Of a DNA stretch of 64,000 bases, positions 48,615 to 58,799 are shown in pieces. The position numbers were made by a program, and so were the translations under genes. Below the pieces are notes generated by a model. That model ran no database searches, was not told where the DNA came from, and was given only the letters and a program-made list of their open reading frames with translations. Within the stretch, counting starts at the first letter, position 1. The number at the start of each line of letters is the position of its first letter. This DNA comes from Vanilla planifolia (Eukaryota > Streptophyta > Magnoliopsida > Asparagales > Orchidaceae). Location of the stretch: positions 595,771 to 659,770 of the forward strand of contig JAIUJO010000189.1 of NCBI GenBank assembly GCA_023846275.1. Direction: 5' to 3'.

Positions 48615-50530
48615 GTTACGCTCTTGTCTTTGAATAGTCAAGCATAAATGTTTATATATCATTTGGGCTTGCTTTAAGGGAAATTATTAATATGAAATTA
48701 AGTCAAGCCATGAACTTTAAAATGTCTAAAATAGTGGTATTCAAGACTCTTGGAGTGAAGGCAAGCTTCATGGAAATTGAAGGTATGCACCAAAATCTTT
48801 ATACTTGAATATCTCTTCATTTTTCTTGAATTTGATATGTACAAATTTTGAGATGATGTGGCACACTAGTAGTATTAATATTTGAAAATTTTATAAGTTT
48901 AATAATTTTTGAATTTTTATTTTTGTGCCAAGAATTATTGATGAAAAGTATAAACATCGGTATTTGATTTTTTAAAATTATTTAGGAATTCTATTTCACA
49001 AACTTCTTTTTGTGGTTATTTAGACACTTGTAATGCTATCATAATATAAAATTATTTTGGTATACTTATATTCAAAATTTTGGCACAAAAATTCTTACAA
49101 AATACTATAAAACAAATTTAGTTTCGAGAATTTTCACTGTAGCATTGGGCCGGTCGACCAGACTCGACGGTTGGTCCGTCTATGCTTTAAGGATTTAAAA
49201 AATAAAATAATGTAAGAACTGTGTGATAGACCCAAAAGGGGTGAGCAAAGCCCAAAGGCCGCATGAAAAGCACTACTGAATGGAACAAGTGAGAAATCAG
49301 CCCACAGCTGTTGAACGAAACAAGTGCTAAACAAGTGCTAACTCAGCCCGCAAAGAAAGCTGACCAGAACATGCACGAAATCAAGTCAACCAGGACCAAG
49401 TGATAAAATCTTGGTCGAGAAAGGGGGAGCCAACCCTAAACGGCTCGAGAGGCACATGAAGCAAAAGTGTTATAGAGAGCAATCGCAAAGACATTTGGAC
49501 GATGTGGGACTAAACTCCCATTTGATTGTCAAAGAATGCCAAAGGGCAGGCGTGACCGGATGGTTTGGATTAATCAACATAAATTGCTTCATGATAAAAG
49601 TAAAATGGCCAAGAAGGAGATTCGAACTTGAGCCAAATCATCAAGAGGATGTGGAACCATTGCAGTAAGTTTATATTTTAATTGATTTATGGGCACATTA
49701 TTTTAATACCTACAGGTCAACGAACACGTCATCAAATGGCCCGGATCTCGGCCTCCTAGATCCAACGACCAGGATTGGTCTCAAACGATAAATTTGAGAT
49801 TTAATTAGAAACGTCCATTTTAGGCTCCAAATTGAACTGTGACTCCTTTGTGTCCATTACCCAATCGACTAGTTCATTTTAGAGCCCGTGGGAGTGGATT
49901 TAGAGCTCAAATTAAGCTCTATAAATAGGGAATGATGAAGAACTCACAGAGGTTTCCATTGCTAATATTCCAAAGCTTTCAGATCGTAATATCAAGCAAT
50001 TCCATGTGCATACGGGGCTTCCAAAGACATAAAGGGAAAGCTGCAAGAAGGAACCCGAAATTGGAGGTTTTTGCTTCAATAATTTTTCCACATCTATTCC
50101 TCCCTCTTTTCGATATTGCGTGTGCCTCATATTTCTCTTAAAATTGTCTTAAGTTTTGCCAATTTTTTGTATTTCTTTCTTTGGGGAAAGGGCATCGCGA
50201 CAATTGTGCAAAAGCCTGGGGTTTGAATTGCTCCCGAAAAAACTCAAGTAGGTTCGGGATTAGTCGTGGGTAAAATCCCAAGTAGGTTTGAGGTGAACCG
50301 TACGAAAAACCTTTCGTCTAATTTGGTGATTTTAGTGGTTTTTTCCTGACACCGGTTGGGGGTGGATGTAGGCTTGATTTTGAGTCGAAACACCTTAAAA
50401 TCTTTTGTTTACTATTTTTCTTATTCTTGCTTAAAAGGTTTAAGTTTTAATTGAAATCAAAAATAGAAAGGAAATTTTTTTTACCACAATTCACCCACCT
50501 CTTTGGGATTATCTTAATCATAAAGAACTT
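48615..50530 (+). repeat. left arm of 5.9-kb inverted repeat, with copia-type LTR
   Basis: This arm matches the reverse complement of 52610-54535 along its whole length. From about 49135 (TGTAGCATTGGG) to about 50520 it looks like a Ty1-copia LTR. It has a U3 region, a TATA box (CTCTATAAATAGG, 49917-49929), then AATCCCAAGTAGGTTTGAGG. The end segment is GGTTGGGGGTGGATGTAGGC followed by a pyrimidine-rich region and CACAATTCACCC, a sequence style typical of copia LTR 3' ends. The first 0.5 kb (48615-49134) is AT-rich DNA that is also shared with the other arm. No primer-binding site or gag follows, so it is not a complete element. Confidence 0.85.
49917..49929 (+). promoter_or_regulatory. TATA box of the left-arm LTR
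   Basis: CTCTATAAATAGG fits the plant TATA consensus. It is conserved in the inverted copy at about 53255-53267, which supports a former U3 promoter driving element RNA. Activity today is unknown. Confidence 0.65.
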
Positions 50531-52609
50531 CAGTGCTGTTTAATGTGAGTTTAGGCTTAATTGAATCTTTATGTTCTATGGTATTTAAAAAAATTCATAT
50601 TAAGAATCCTTTAGGCAATATTAACTTGCACTGACATGCTTGCCCAATCCTAAGCAAAATGTAGAATTGCAAGCTTGGCATCATACTCTACTTAGCCAAA
50701 AATGTAGTGCAAGAGAATGGATATATGGCCAAAGGGTCAACATGGCTATGCTTGCATGAACCTTTAATAAGAAAATTCCTAAGAAACTTAGAGAAATTGT
50801 CTTCAACAAGTTTCCTCTAATCTGATTTAGAAAAAACTTCTTTGTTAGGTCGAGGAGCTAATAGGCTTCAATAGTTTCCTCATAGCTAGATCAAGCTTAT
50901 TAATTGATCTAACTTGATGTTTGGTTCCTTGGACTAAACTCTAGCACAGGGTTCTTGCTGAGCTTCCAAAAGATTTGACAAGCTACGAAGAATGGCCAAC
51001 ATTGTTTCATTTGTTAAAGCTGGTAAAGTTAAGCAACCTTATCTAAGCATGAAGCCTAGTTAGAATGAGCTTTACATTTTCTTTTTTTGTGTTTGAAGGG
51101 ATGGGGAAGGGTGGAGGTGAAGGGAGTGCATTACTCGTTCTGCATGGTTGTTCATTTAGGGCAGAATGGAATAGGACATTGTGGTGGTGTCCGCAATATC
51201 AAGGGACTTCGGGTAGACTAGATTGAATTTATGTTATTATTTTTTTTATAAAAGTTAGGTTGTCTATTATATCAATGAATAATATTTCCTAAAATCATAC
51301 TTTTTTATCAATAGTTAAGAGTGCACAAAATGAACATTTCTACTAATTTGGACTATTACTTTTCCCTTTTTGCACTCAATGGATCAACCATATAAAGTGT
51401 AACCACCAAAGTGTACCCTTTGGCTTTAGCCACCTAAGGCATTGCTCTACGTCAGATTGTTTTGGGCCATGTCGAGGAGCAGGCAGATCTCCTATTCAAT
51501 CTCTTCATAAGGGGGAGCAACCTTATTCGACTTGAGGTTTGACTAAAAGCTCATGGGATGCACTACAATAATTTGTACTTTACATAGAAGCCTTCTGGTC
51601 CAAATAACGTAAAAAATGTGGGTTGACATTGCCAAACCCAATTGTAAACTGAGCTGGATGGACAGTGATTGAGAATCTATAATTTATTGAGCTTGGTGCA
51701 TTTTACCAATTTCATAACAAAAATTTAGAAGGAAAATGCAAAGACAAGTTGAACACGTTAAACTCCAATGGTAGGGTTCAACAGTTTGATCAACACAAGG
51801 GCAACCCTTTGGATTAAGAAGCCATCCGAGCAAGTTAAGGTGGCCTCTAAGTCACTTCGTCTCGTTGGCACCCAACTACAAATGATCTAAAGCCTATTGA
51901 AGGGCGATGGCTCCTTTTGAATAGAAGTGGAGCACAAGAAAGTGCTTATTTAAAATCAATTACGTTTTAAAATAATTTAATTGTTCGATTTGAGTGTTAT
52001 TTAAAAGCATTTAAATATTATTCAAATTAAGATTTGTATTCTTATTGATATGGGTCAAGTGTCATAGATGTATTTAAAAAATGACAATGTAACCTCTTCT
52101 TTATATTTCTCAAAAAATATTCTAAATAAATATTATGATATTTCTCGAAACTTTATTAGGTAATGACTAAATAATTCAATTTAAACAAGAATAAATGTGT
52201 CACAAAATGAAGAATAAATAAACTTTCAAATTAAAAATATATCTAATGAACAATATAAAGTGAGATTCCCATCATTAAAAAGGACTCAAGCGTAATGCAA
52301 ATTTAATCTAAGTTTTCAAACTAAAGTTTAATAAAAAAATCATTGTTGCATAGATAACAATTTTTACATTACCTGTGCAGAACCCCACAAATTGAAAACA
52401 AGAAAAGTAAAATTTCATTTAAAAAAATTATATTATTTTCCAAAAAAACTTAGTTATCATTATATAATTTAATCATAAAATATTTTCATAAGTACTCGTC
52501 TGTTTACAATAGGTTATCATCAATCTCAATTTGACCTAATTCTAATCTAAGATAATCATAAAAATGTTCAATTCAAACTTTGAACTTAGCCTGAGTAGTA
52601 ATGTGTTTT
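50531..52609. other. spacer between inverted-repeat arms
   Basis: About 2.1 kb with no recognisable gene. A moderately GC-rich part (about 50900-51900) has no readable family motif. The end of the spacer holds copy 1 of a 0.58-kb direct repeat (51915-52513). Confidence 0.5.
51915..52513 (+). repeat. 0.58-kb direct repeat, copy 1
   Basis: Matches 55995-56568 in the same orientation. Shared blocks include TTTTGAATAGAAGTGGAG, ACAAGAAAGTGCT, TTTTAAAATAATTTAATT, GACAATGTAAC, TAAATAAATATTATGATAT, TAATGACTAAATAATT, ATAAATGTGTCACA, AACTTTCAAATTAAAAATAT and TGTTTACAATAG. No coding capacity. Confidence 0.9.
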
Positions 52610-54535
52610 TGAAATTCTTTATGCTTAAAGTAAACCCAGAAGAAAGGGGGTGAATTGTTGTAAATAAAATTTTCAGATTTTCTTTCAATTTTTTGTGTAA
52701 ATTAAAACTTAAATCTTTTAAGGAAGAATAAGAAAGAGTAGTAAAATAGTACACAAATGATTTTTAAGGTTGTTCAACTCAAAATCGAGCCTACATCCAC
52801 CAACCAGTGTTGGGAAAAAGCCTCTAAAATTATCAAATTACAAGCGAAGTTTTTCTTACGGCTCACCTCAAATCTACTTGGGATTTTACCTACGGTTAAT
52901 CCCGAACTTACTTGAGTTTTTTTGGGCTCAACCCAAACCTCGGGCTTTTGCATAATTGCCGCGATGCCCTTACACCAACGTAACAAATACAAAAATTGGC
53001 AACAAAATATAAACATAAGAAAATTTAAAAGAAGTATGAGGCACACAATACAATAAAAATTCCAAGGAAAAAATGAAAAGAGGGAGAAATAGAAATTGAA
53101 AATAGTTAAAGCAAAACCTCTAATTTTTGGTTTCTTCTAGTAACATTCACTTTCTGAGTTTATAAGCACTGTATACGCTTTAAATAGCTCGAAATTAAGA
53201 TTTAAAAGCTTTGAGAACATAGCAATGGTAACATCTTGGAGTTCTTCATCCTTTCCTATTTATAGAGTTTAAATTTGAGCTCTAAATCCACTCCAAATTA
53301 CTCTAAAATTAACTAAACGTTTGGGTAATGGACACATAGTAGTCATCATTTCATTTGAATCCAGAAATGGTTTTTTTTTATTAAATCCTAATTTTATCAT
53401 TCGAGATCAATCCTGGATGTTGGATCAAGGCGACTTGTATCTGGGCCATTGGATCATGCATAGGTTGTCCTGCATGTATTATAATAATGTATCCATAACT
53501 TACTTGAATTAGAACTTACTGCAGTGGTTCTGTGTTCCTCATCGTCTTGTAAATCTGCCTCAGATTCGAAGCTCTTGCTTGTTATTTTTCTGTTTACTTG
53601 CAGTATTTTACCTGGCTTAACCTAAGCCGACGAATCGCACCTGCCCTTCCGGCTTCTTTGATAATCGGATGGGAATTTAATCCCATATTGCCGAAAATAT
53701 CTTGTCATTGCTCTCTATAAGGATTTCGATTCTCATATCGCTCGAGCCGTTTGGGGTTGGCTCCCCCTTCCTCGACCAAGATTTGATCACTTGGTTCTAG
53801 TTGACTTGATTTCACACTATTCTATTCCGCCTTCCCTGCGGGCTGGTTTCGTGATATTTCGTTCAACTCTTTCTGCTGCCTTCCTCCTTCACCTTCGGGC
53901 TATGCTCATCCCTTACGGGTCTATCGAATTATTTTTATTTTATTTTTTTAATCATAAAGGCCTAGATAGACCAGCGGTCGGGTCGGGTTGACCAGCCCAA
54001 AAGCTACACTGAAAAATATCGAGACTAAAGTTGTTTTATAGTATTTTGTGAGAATTTTTGTGACAAAATTTTGATCATAAGTGTACCAAAATAATTTTAT
54101 ATTATGATAATGCTACAAGAGTTCTAAGTGAATATGACAAGAAATTCATGAAAAATAATTTCTAAATAATTTTTAAAAATGAAATACCAATGTCTATACT
54201 TTTCATCAATAATGCTTAGCCCAAAAATAAGAATTCAACAATTATTAAACTTATAACATTTTCAAATATTAATACTACTAGGGTTTCACATCATCTCAAA
54301 ATTTGGACATATCAAATTTGAGAAAAATAAAGAGAAATCCAAGTATAAAACATTTTACTGCATGTCTTTAATTTCCTTGAAAATTGTCATGACTCCAAGA
54401 GCCTTGCAGATCACTATTTTAGACATTTAAAGTTCATGGCCTGACTTAATTGAATATTAACACAATTAAAGTAAGCCCATATGATATATTTATAAACATT
54501 TATGCTTGACTCATCAAACACAAAAGTGTAATAGA
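52610..54535 (-). repeat. right arm of inverted repeat, with copia-type LTR on minus strand
   Basis: Reverse-complement partner of 48615-50530. Its LTR-like part (about 52610-54005, minus strand) keeps the TATA box (53255-53267), the AATCCCAAGTAGATTTGAGG block, GGTGGATGTAGGCTCGATTT and the CAATTCACCCCC end. The outer 0.5 kb (54006-54535) matches the outer part of the left arm. Divergence between arms is considerable, so the structure is old. Confidence 0.85.
53255..53267 (-). promoter_or_regulatory. TATA box of the right-arm LTR
   Basis: On the minus strand the motif is CTCTATAAATAGG, identical to the left arm's, in the same position relative to the LTR end. Confidence 0.6.
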
Positions 54536-55640
54536 GGATAACTTTAAGATGACAATTGGTTTAGATGGTTTAGAAAAGTTAAATGTAATCACATAATATT
54601 TGAATAGGAAGTGGCTAATTATAGAAACTCTATATTTTGATAGAGGAGAAGAAAAAAACCACAAATATAAGGTATTAAAAAGGACTTAAGGTGCTACAAT
54701 TTTAATGAAGATGTGTTAAGTACATAGAGTGTAATAGTATGAAAAAGTTTTATATAGTAGAGACATCATTTGGTGGGGTTGCTGACTATTCTTAGCATTA
54801 AAGCTGATTAATTATTAGTTTTTATGTGATAAGGTAGTTTATTATTGAGGTTGTATAGGTATATGTATGATTGTATTTTAAATGGTTATTTGATATTTTT
54901 TATTTATGAAGTATGTAATATGTATGAAAATTCCTTTTACTGATCTTTCATGCTAGTGAATGCATATACTTGATACAAAAAATGTTCCCAAAAGTTAGGA
55001 CTTAGCTATGTTTTAGGGGTTGCGTGCCATTGTAGGTAATGCCTCCGCACATCTTAAAAAATTATAAATTTTTTCCCCCTTTACTTTATAATTATTATGC
55101 TCATATTTTATTTGCCCTTTTAAAATTAAATGATAATTGTATATTCGTATATTGTTGTTTCTTTCTACGAATGCTTTATCCTTATTGTTTATCAAATGTT
55201 GTCACATTTAAACAACATATTTTGACAACACTTTTCAACAATACATTTCTAGTGTAATAGATATACTTAGTAGATGATTTAAATGTGTTTAGCATAAACT
55301 ATGTATTTTTTTTGTTAGGATAATAGTTATTAGATTTTTGTTATTATAAATAGAAGCCAAAATAGTGTGATCGCACTGAACTAGTGATCTTCATAGATTG
55401 GATTAACATTTGTTGTATATGATTACCTCGTTTGGTGCTTCTCTAGGCATTGTGAAGGAAAGTTAAAATTGAATTAATGTTATGTACTTAATCTTAGAGC
55501 CGTTTGGTACCTATTTTGAAAGTCTAGATTTTTTTTTCTCTTCCTCTTGTTGTTTACTCAATATACTTGACTTATGCAAATGCAACACCAAACAAATAGT
55601 ATTATCTGTACGTGCAATTCGTCATTTACCTCCGTTTATG
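54536..55640. other. AT-rich spacer before rpS15a relic
   Basis: No gene supported. Upstream exons of the S15a relic were looked for here. Only a doubtful trace lies immediately before it (about 55610-55643, LPPFMQ against the family's LPTRQ). Confidence 0.4.
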
Positions 55641-55643
55641 CAG

Positions 55644-55739
55644 TGAGGTTATGTTTTCATCACAACTACTAATGGAATATTGGACCACGAGGAAGTTATG
55701 AGGCAATATGTTGGTGGTCAAGTTCTTGGCTTTTTCCAC
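55644..55739 (+). pseudogene. ribosomal protein S15a (type II) terminal-exon relic
   Basis: S15a (uS8) is a small-subunit ribosomal protein. In plants the divergent type II forms (S15a-2/S15a-5 group) have been linked to mitochondria. From 55647 the frame reads [17 protein letters not shown], then [14 protein letters not shown]. This matches the C-terminal end of type II S15a (GYVVITTPDGILDHEEA..., [10 protein letters not shown]) as I remember it. The codon before Gly is TGA where Trp is expected (TGG to TGA), and the normal stop after the last residue is missing (reading runs on into AAAGAG). The CAG just before 55644 could be a splice acceptor or the codon for the preceding Gln. The rest of the gene is not visible, so this is a fragment. 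Confidence 0.8.
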
Positions 55740-55994
55740 AAAGAGTTGGTTTTTCTTGTGTGTTAATGGCCATCAGGAAGGTAAAATCTAGTAATGATGT
55801 CATGATTCATTCAGGTCGTTATGTTCTACTTATAAATGAAATGCATGAACTAATTCTTGATTTATTCATCAAAATTGCGTAACACAAAAATGTTGCATTT
55901 TATGTGGTTATTATCAATGGTATGAGATAAATTATTATATATATGCCATATAAGAAAGGTAATATATTTAAATAAAGCAGTTTTACCTATGAAT

Positions 55995-56568
55995 ATTTTG
56001 AATAGAAGTGGAGTACAAGAAAGTGCTAATTTAAAAGCATTTACATTTTAAAATAATTTAATTATTCAATTTGAATACTATTTAAAAAAATTTAAATATT
56101 ATTAAAATTAAGATTTGAATTCTTATTGATATTGATCAGGTGCCATTGATGTATTTAAAAATTGACAATGTAACACTTGATTACATTTCTCAAAAAACTT
56201 TCTAAATAAATATTATGATATCTTTTCAAACTTTATCAAGTAATGACTAAATAATTTAATTTAAACAAAAATAAATGTGTCACAGAATAAAAAATAAATG
56301 AACTTTCAAATTAAAAATATATCTAACTAGCAATATAAAATGAGATTATCATTATTAAAAAGAATTCAAGAGTAATTTTAACCCCACACTAAAATAAATA
56401 TATCCAATGAACAATACTTGTGTAGAATTATTTTAACCCCACACTTTGAAACCAACAAAAGCAAAATTTCATTTAAAAAAATACTATTATTTTTCACAAA
56501 AAGTTAATTATCATTATGTAATTTAATGATAAAAGATATCCCAAAAGTACTTTTTTGTTTACAATAGA
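55995..56568 (+). repeat. 0.58-kb direct repeat, copy 2
   Basis: Partner of 51915-52513, about 4.08 kb downstream in the same orientation. Internally it contains a short local duplication around TTTTAACCCCACACT (56377-56443) that copy 1 lacks. Confidence 0.9.
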
Positions 56569-57589
56569 TATTGTGTGGAATTAGTAAATCAAAAAAATAA
56601 AAACTAAAATAAGTTAAATCAATCATCACATATTTTATTAGTAAAACTTAATAATTAAAAGCTAAATGAGATATTATCAGTCGTAAAAGATAAAAATAGC
56701 AAATATCTATAACATGTAAAAACAATAACTAATAATCGATATCATATCATAGAATATTAAACTAAAAAAATTTCATTAGAGTTAAGTGGATTTTTTTTCA
56801 AAAATGTCTCCATATTTTAATATCATAGTATCCAATATATATATATTAAGATCTTTTTTTAATAATTAATATAGGACTGTTCATTTCTAAATTCTTAGAA
56901 ACTTGTTAACAAAAATAATAATAATAATGCTTTTTCAATACACTCATCTCCCTCATCAAGTGTCTATTATATTGAAGGCTTTGGTGCTCTTTCATTTCTT
57001 ATGGAACCTCTTCTTCAAACGATGATCCATTATTATAAACGCTAATGAAATTTAATGATTCATAATATAAATTTATGTAATGAAACCTAAAATTTCTTTC
57101 AGATCAAGTGATTAGGAGCTTTACAATCTAGCACAAGAGCCAACTTTCATTCTTCTCTGTAGCATAAAAAAGATTAGACAACACTCTTAAGTAACATGGC
57201 TTTTATTATATATTTTGTAATTAGTAGGATTGATAAAATATAATTAATTATTTGCATCAAATATTTATTCATCTTCCTTTTAATTTGAGGCACAACAACA
57301 AAAGTTTCCCATTATTTGAGTGGTAGTAGTTATTTAAAATAATTGGTTTTACAAATTACAAATTTTACGACAACCTAAGTCATATATTTATTTCTTTGAC
57401 CTATCATATCTTTTAGAGGCACAATCTTAACAAAAATGTATTAATTATTATAGTGTTATTATAGTATGCATTGATGAATAATCTTTATCATTCATCATGA
57501 CAATAATTTTATATGTTTTCTCACATTAATTCTTGCAACTAATATTGATTTTAAATTTTGTAATAACACGGTATTCACATTCTTAGAAT
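56569..57589. other. very AT-rich spacer
   Basis: No gene or recognisable element; scattered short A/T runs, including a small TA run near 56836. Confidence 0.5.
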
Positions 57590-57740
57590 TTATTGGAGAT
57601 TCGTGAAGAAACATATAGCTACCATAAGAACTCAAATCTTTATAGTTAAACATAAATTTAATATATGAAAATAAGCTATAAAATATAAAAAAAATGAATT
57701 CAATGATTCAAGAAATTTTATGAGTAAAAGATATATTTTC
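57590..57740. repeat. dispersed repeat, copy 2 (pair at 29.5 kb)
   Basis: Same orientation as 29450-29600 (shared blocks listed there). It lies about 0.3 kb upstream of the GC-richer exon at 58.0 kb. Confidence 0.8.
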
Positions 57741-58024
57741 TTAGAAAATGTGTTATCATACATTCTATATTTTATTCTTAAACTTTTTCAACACCATTTA
57801 TGAGTTACTAAGGAAGATATTCTTTTTTTAATTTTTTTATTTTGAATCAACAAAAATGACTTTTTTATGCAAATAAAATATGTCTATCTGACAAACCACG
57901 ATACGATTTTGGATTCAAATTTTTGGTGAGACTTCAGACAGCTAAACAATTTGGAAATCAGGAACCCTAACACGTGCCACTACACCATTATTTCTCCGAC
58001 AACAATCACTAACCCTCCTCTCTC

Positions 58025-58293
58025 TCCACTGCTTGGAATGGAAGGCTTATGTTTCCCTGCGACTATCCCTCCGGCGAGTTCTGGCTGTCAACAGCTGTAA
58101 GGCATGGAATCCGATTGGTGTACAAGGAAACTCGTGAGGTCCAAGTTCACTTCACGGACGACAGTCTGGGTTGTTGCAAACATCATATCCTTCATTTAAT
58201 CCGAGAGGTAGTTCTCCACGGATCCTTCTCAGATTTCTTTGTCGACATCCAAGGTGATCATGCTTTGATGATTTTACACGACCGGGCAAATGG
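58025..58293 (+). other. coding-like first exon of an unrecognised gene
   Basis: A sharp GC-richer island after AT-rich DNA, preceded by CACGTG (57971) and a CT-rich leader. From ATG at 58049 the frame is open for 82 codons. It contains PSGEFWLSTAVRHGIRLVY, KETREVQVHFTDDSLGCC, HHILHLIREVVLHGSFSDFF and VDIQGDHALMILHDRANG, and closes at GGGTAAATC, which doubles as a possible donor (exon end about 58293). A different frame starts at an earlier ATG (58037, MEGLCFPAT) and is probably the authentic leader of another reading or a shadow. I do not recognise the family. A second piece follows at 58.62 kb. Confidence 0.5.
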
Positions 58294-58623
58294 GTAAATC
58301 TCCCCCAAAACGGAATTTGTAATCCTCTTCATCATTGAAGACTTTCCTTGTTGTTTGGTTTCATCTCATATTGGCGTATCTTTCTATCTGGAGATACAGT
58401 GTAGTGATACGGTTTCTCGATTTAGGTTTTGGAGTATGATTGCATATAATCTTTCCCTCTGCTGGTTAGTCGTTTTTCTTTAGGGATAATTTTATTTAAA
58501 TCACTTGAAGAAGTTGTTGAATAATTCGTACGTAGTATTTGATAAAGATAGGTTTTCAGTATACATTGGTCTCAGTCAATTTTTTAAGCATTTCATTGAT
58601 TTTTTTGCTACGTATATCGATGC

Positions 58624-58728
58624 AAGGAATCACTAGAAGATATTTTTCAGAGGATTAAACAATGGCATAGTAGGGATCTGAATGGCAAAACTAGTTATGA
58701 AGATGATGTTTTCGATGGCAGATAGCTA
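58624..58728 (+). other. possible second exon, unrecognised gene
   Basis: After a CAAG acceptor-like site the frame reads KESLEDIFQRIKQWHSRDLNG, then KTSYEDDVFDGR, followed by a stop (TAG) at 58723-58725. The hydrophilic, protein-like content fits continuation of the exon at 58.05-58.29 kb, but the phase across the assumed intron does not match cleanly. An indel or wrong border is possible. A faint echo (LLHGLKEYDYKDDVLG) occurs near 59565-59613. The locus may be a partial or broken gene. Confidence 0.35.
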
Positions 58729-58799
58729 ATCAAAAGAAATATGAGCTGGTGCACGATGCTTAATTAGTTTAATCGTTCTATAGAATTGTTGTTAAAAAG

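Noticed and set aside
49600-49660. GGTTCRAA-like motif in the LTR (GAGATTCGAACTTGAG, also at 36750 and 53555) suggesting a tRNA or Pol III box B
   Set aside because: No matching box A at the right distance and no cloverleaf could be drawn; its repetition simply reflects the repeated LTR.
49411-49668. 85-codon frame over the copia-type LTR that looks like a hydrophilic protein
   Set aside because: The position is LTR U3 sequence shared with two other copies in which the frame is not kept, so it is not a gene.
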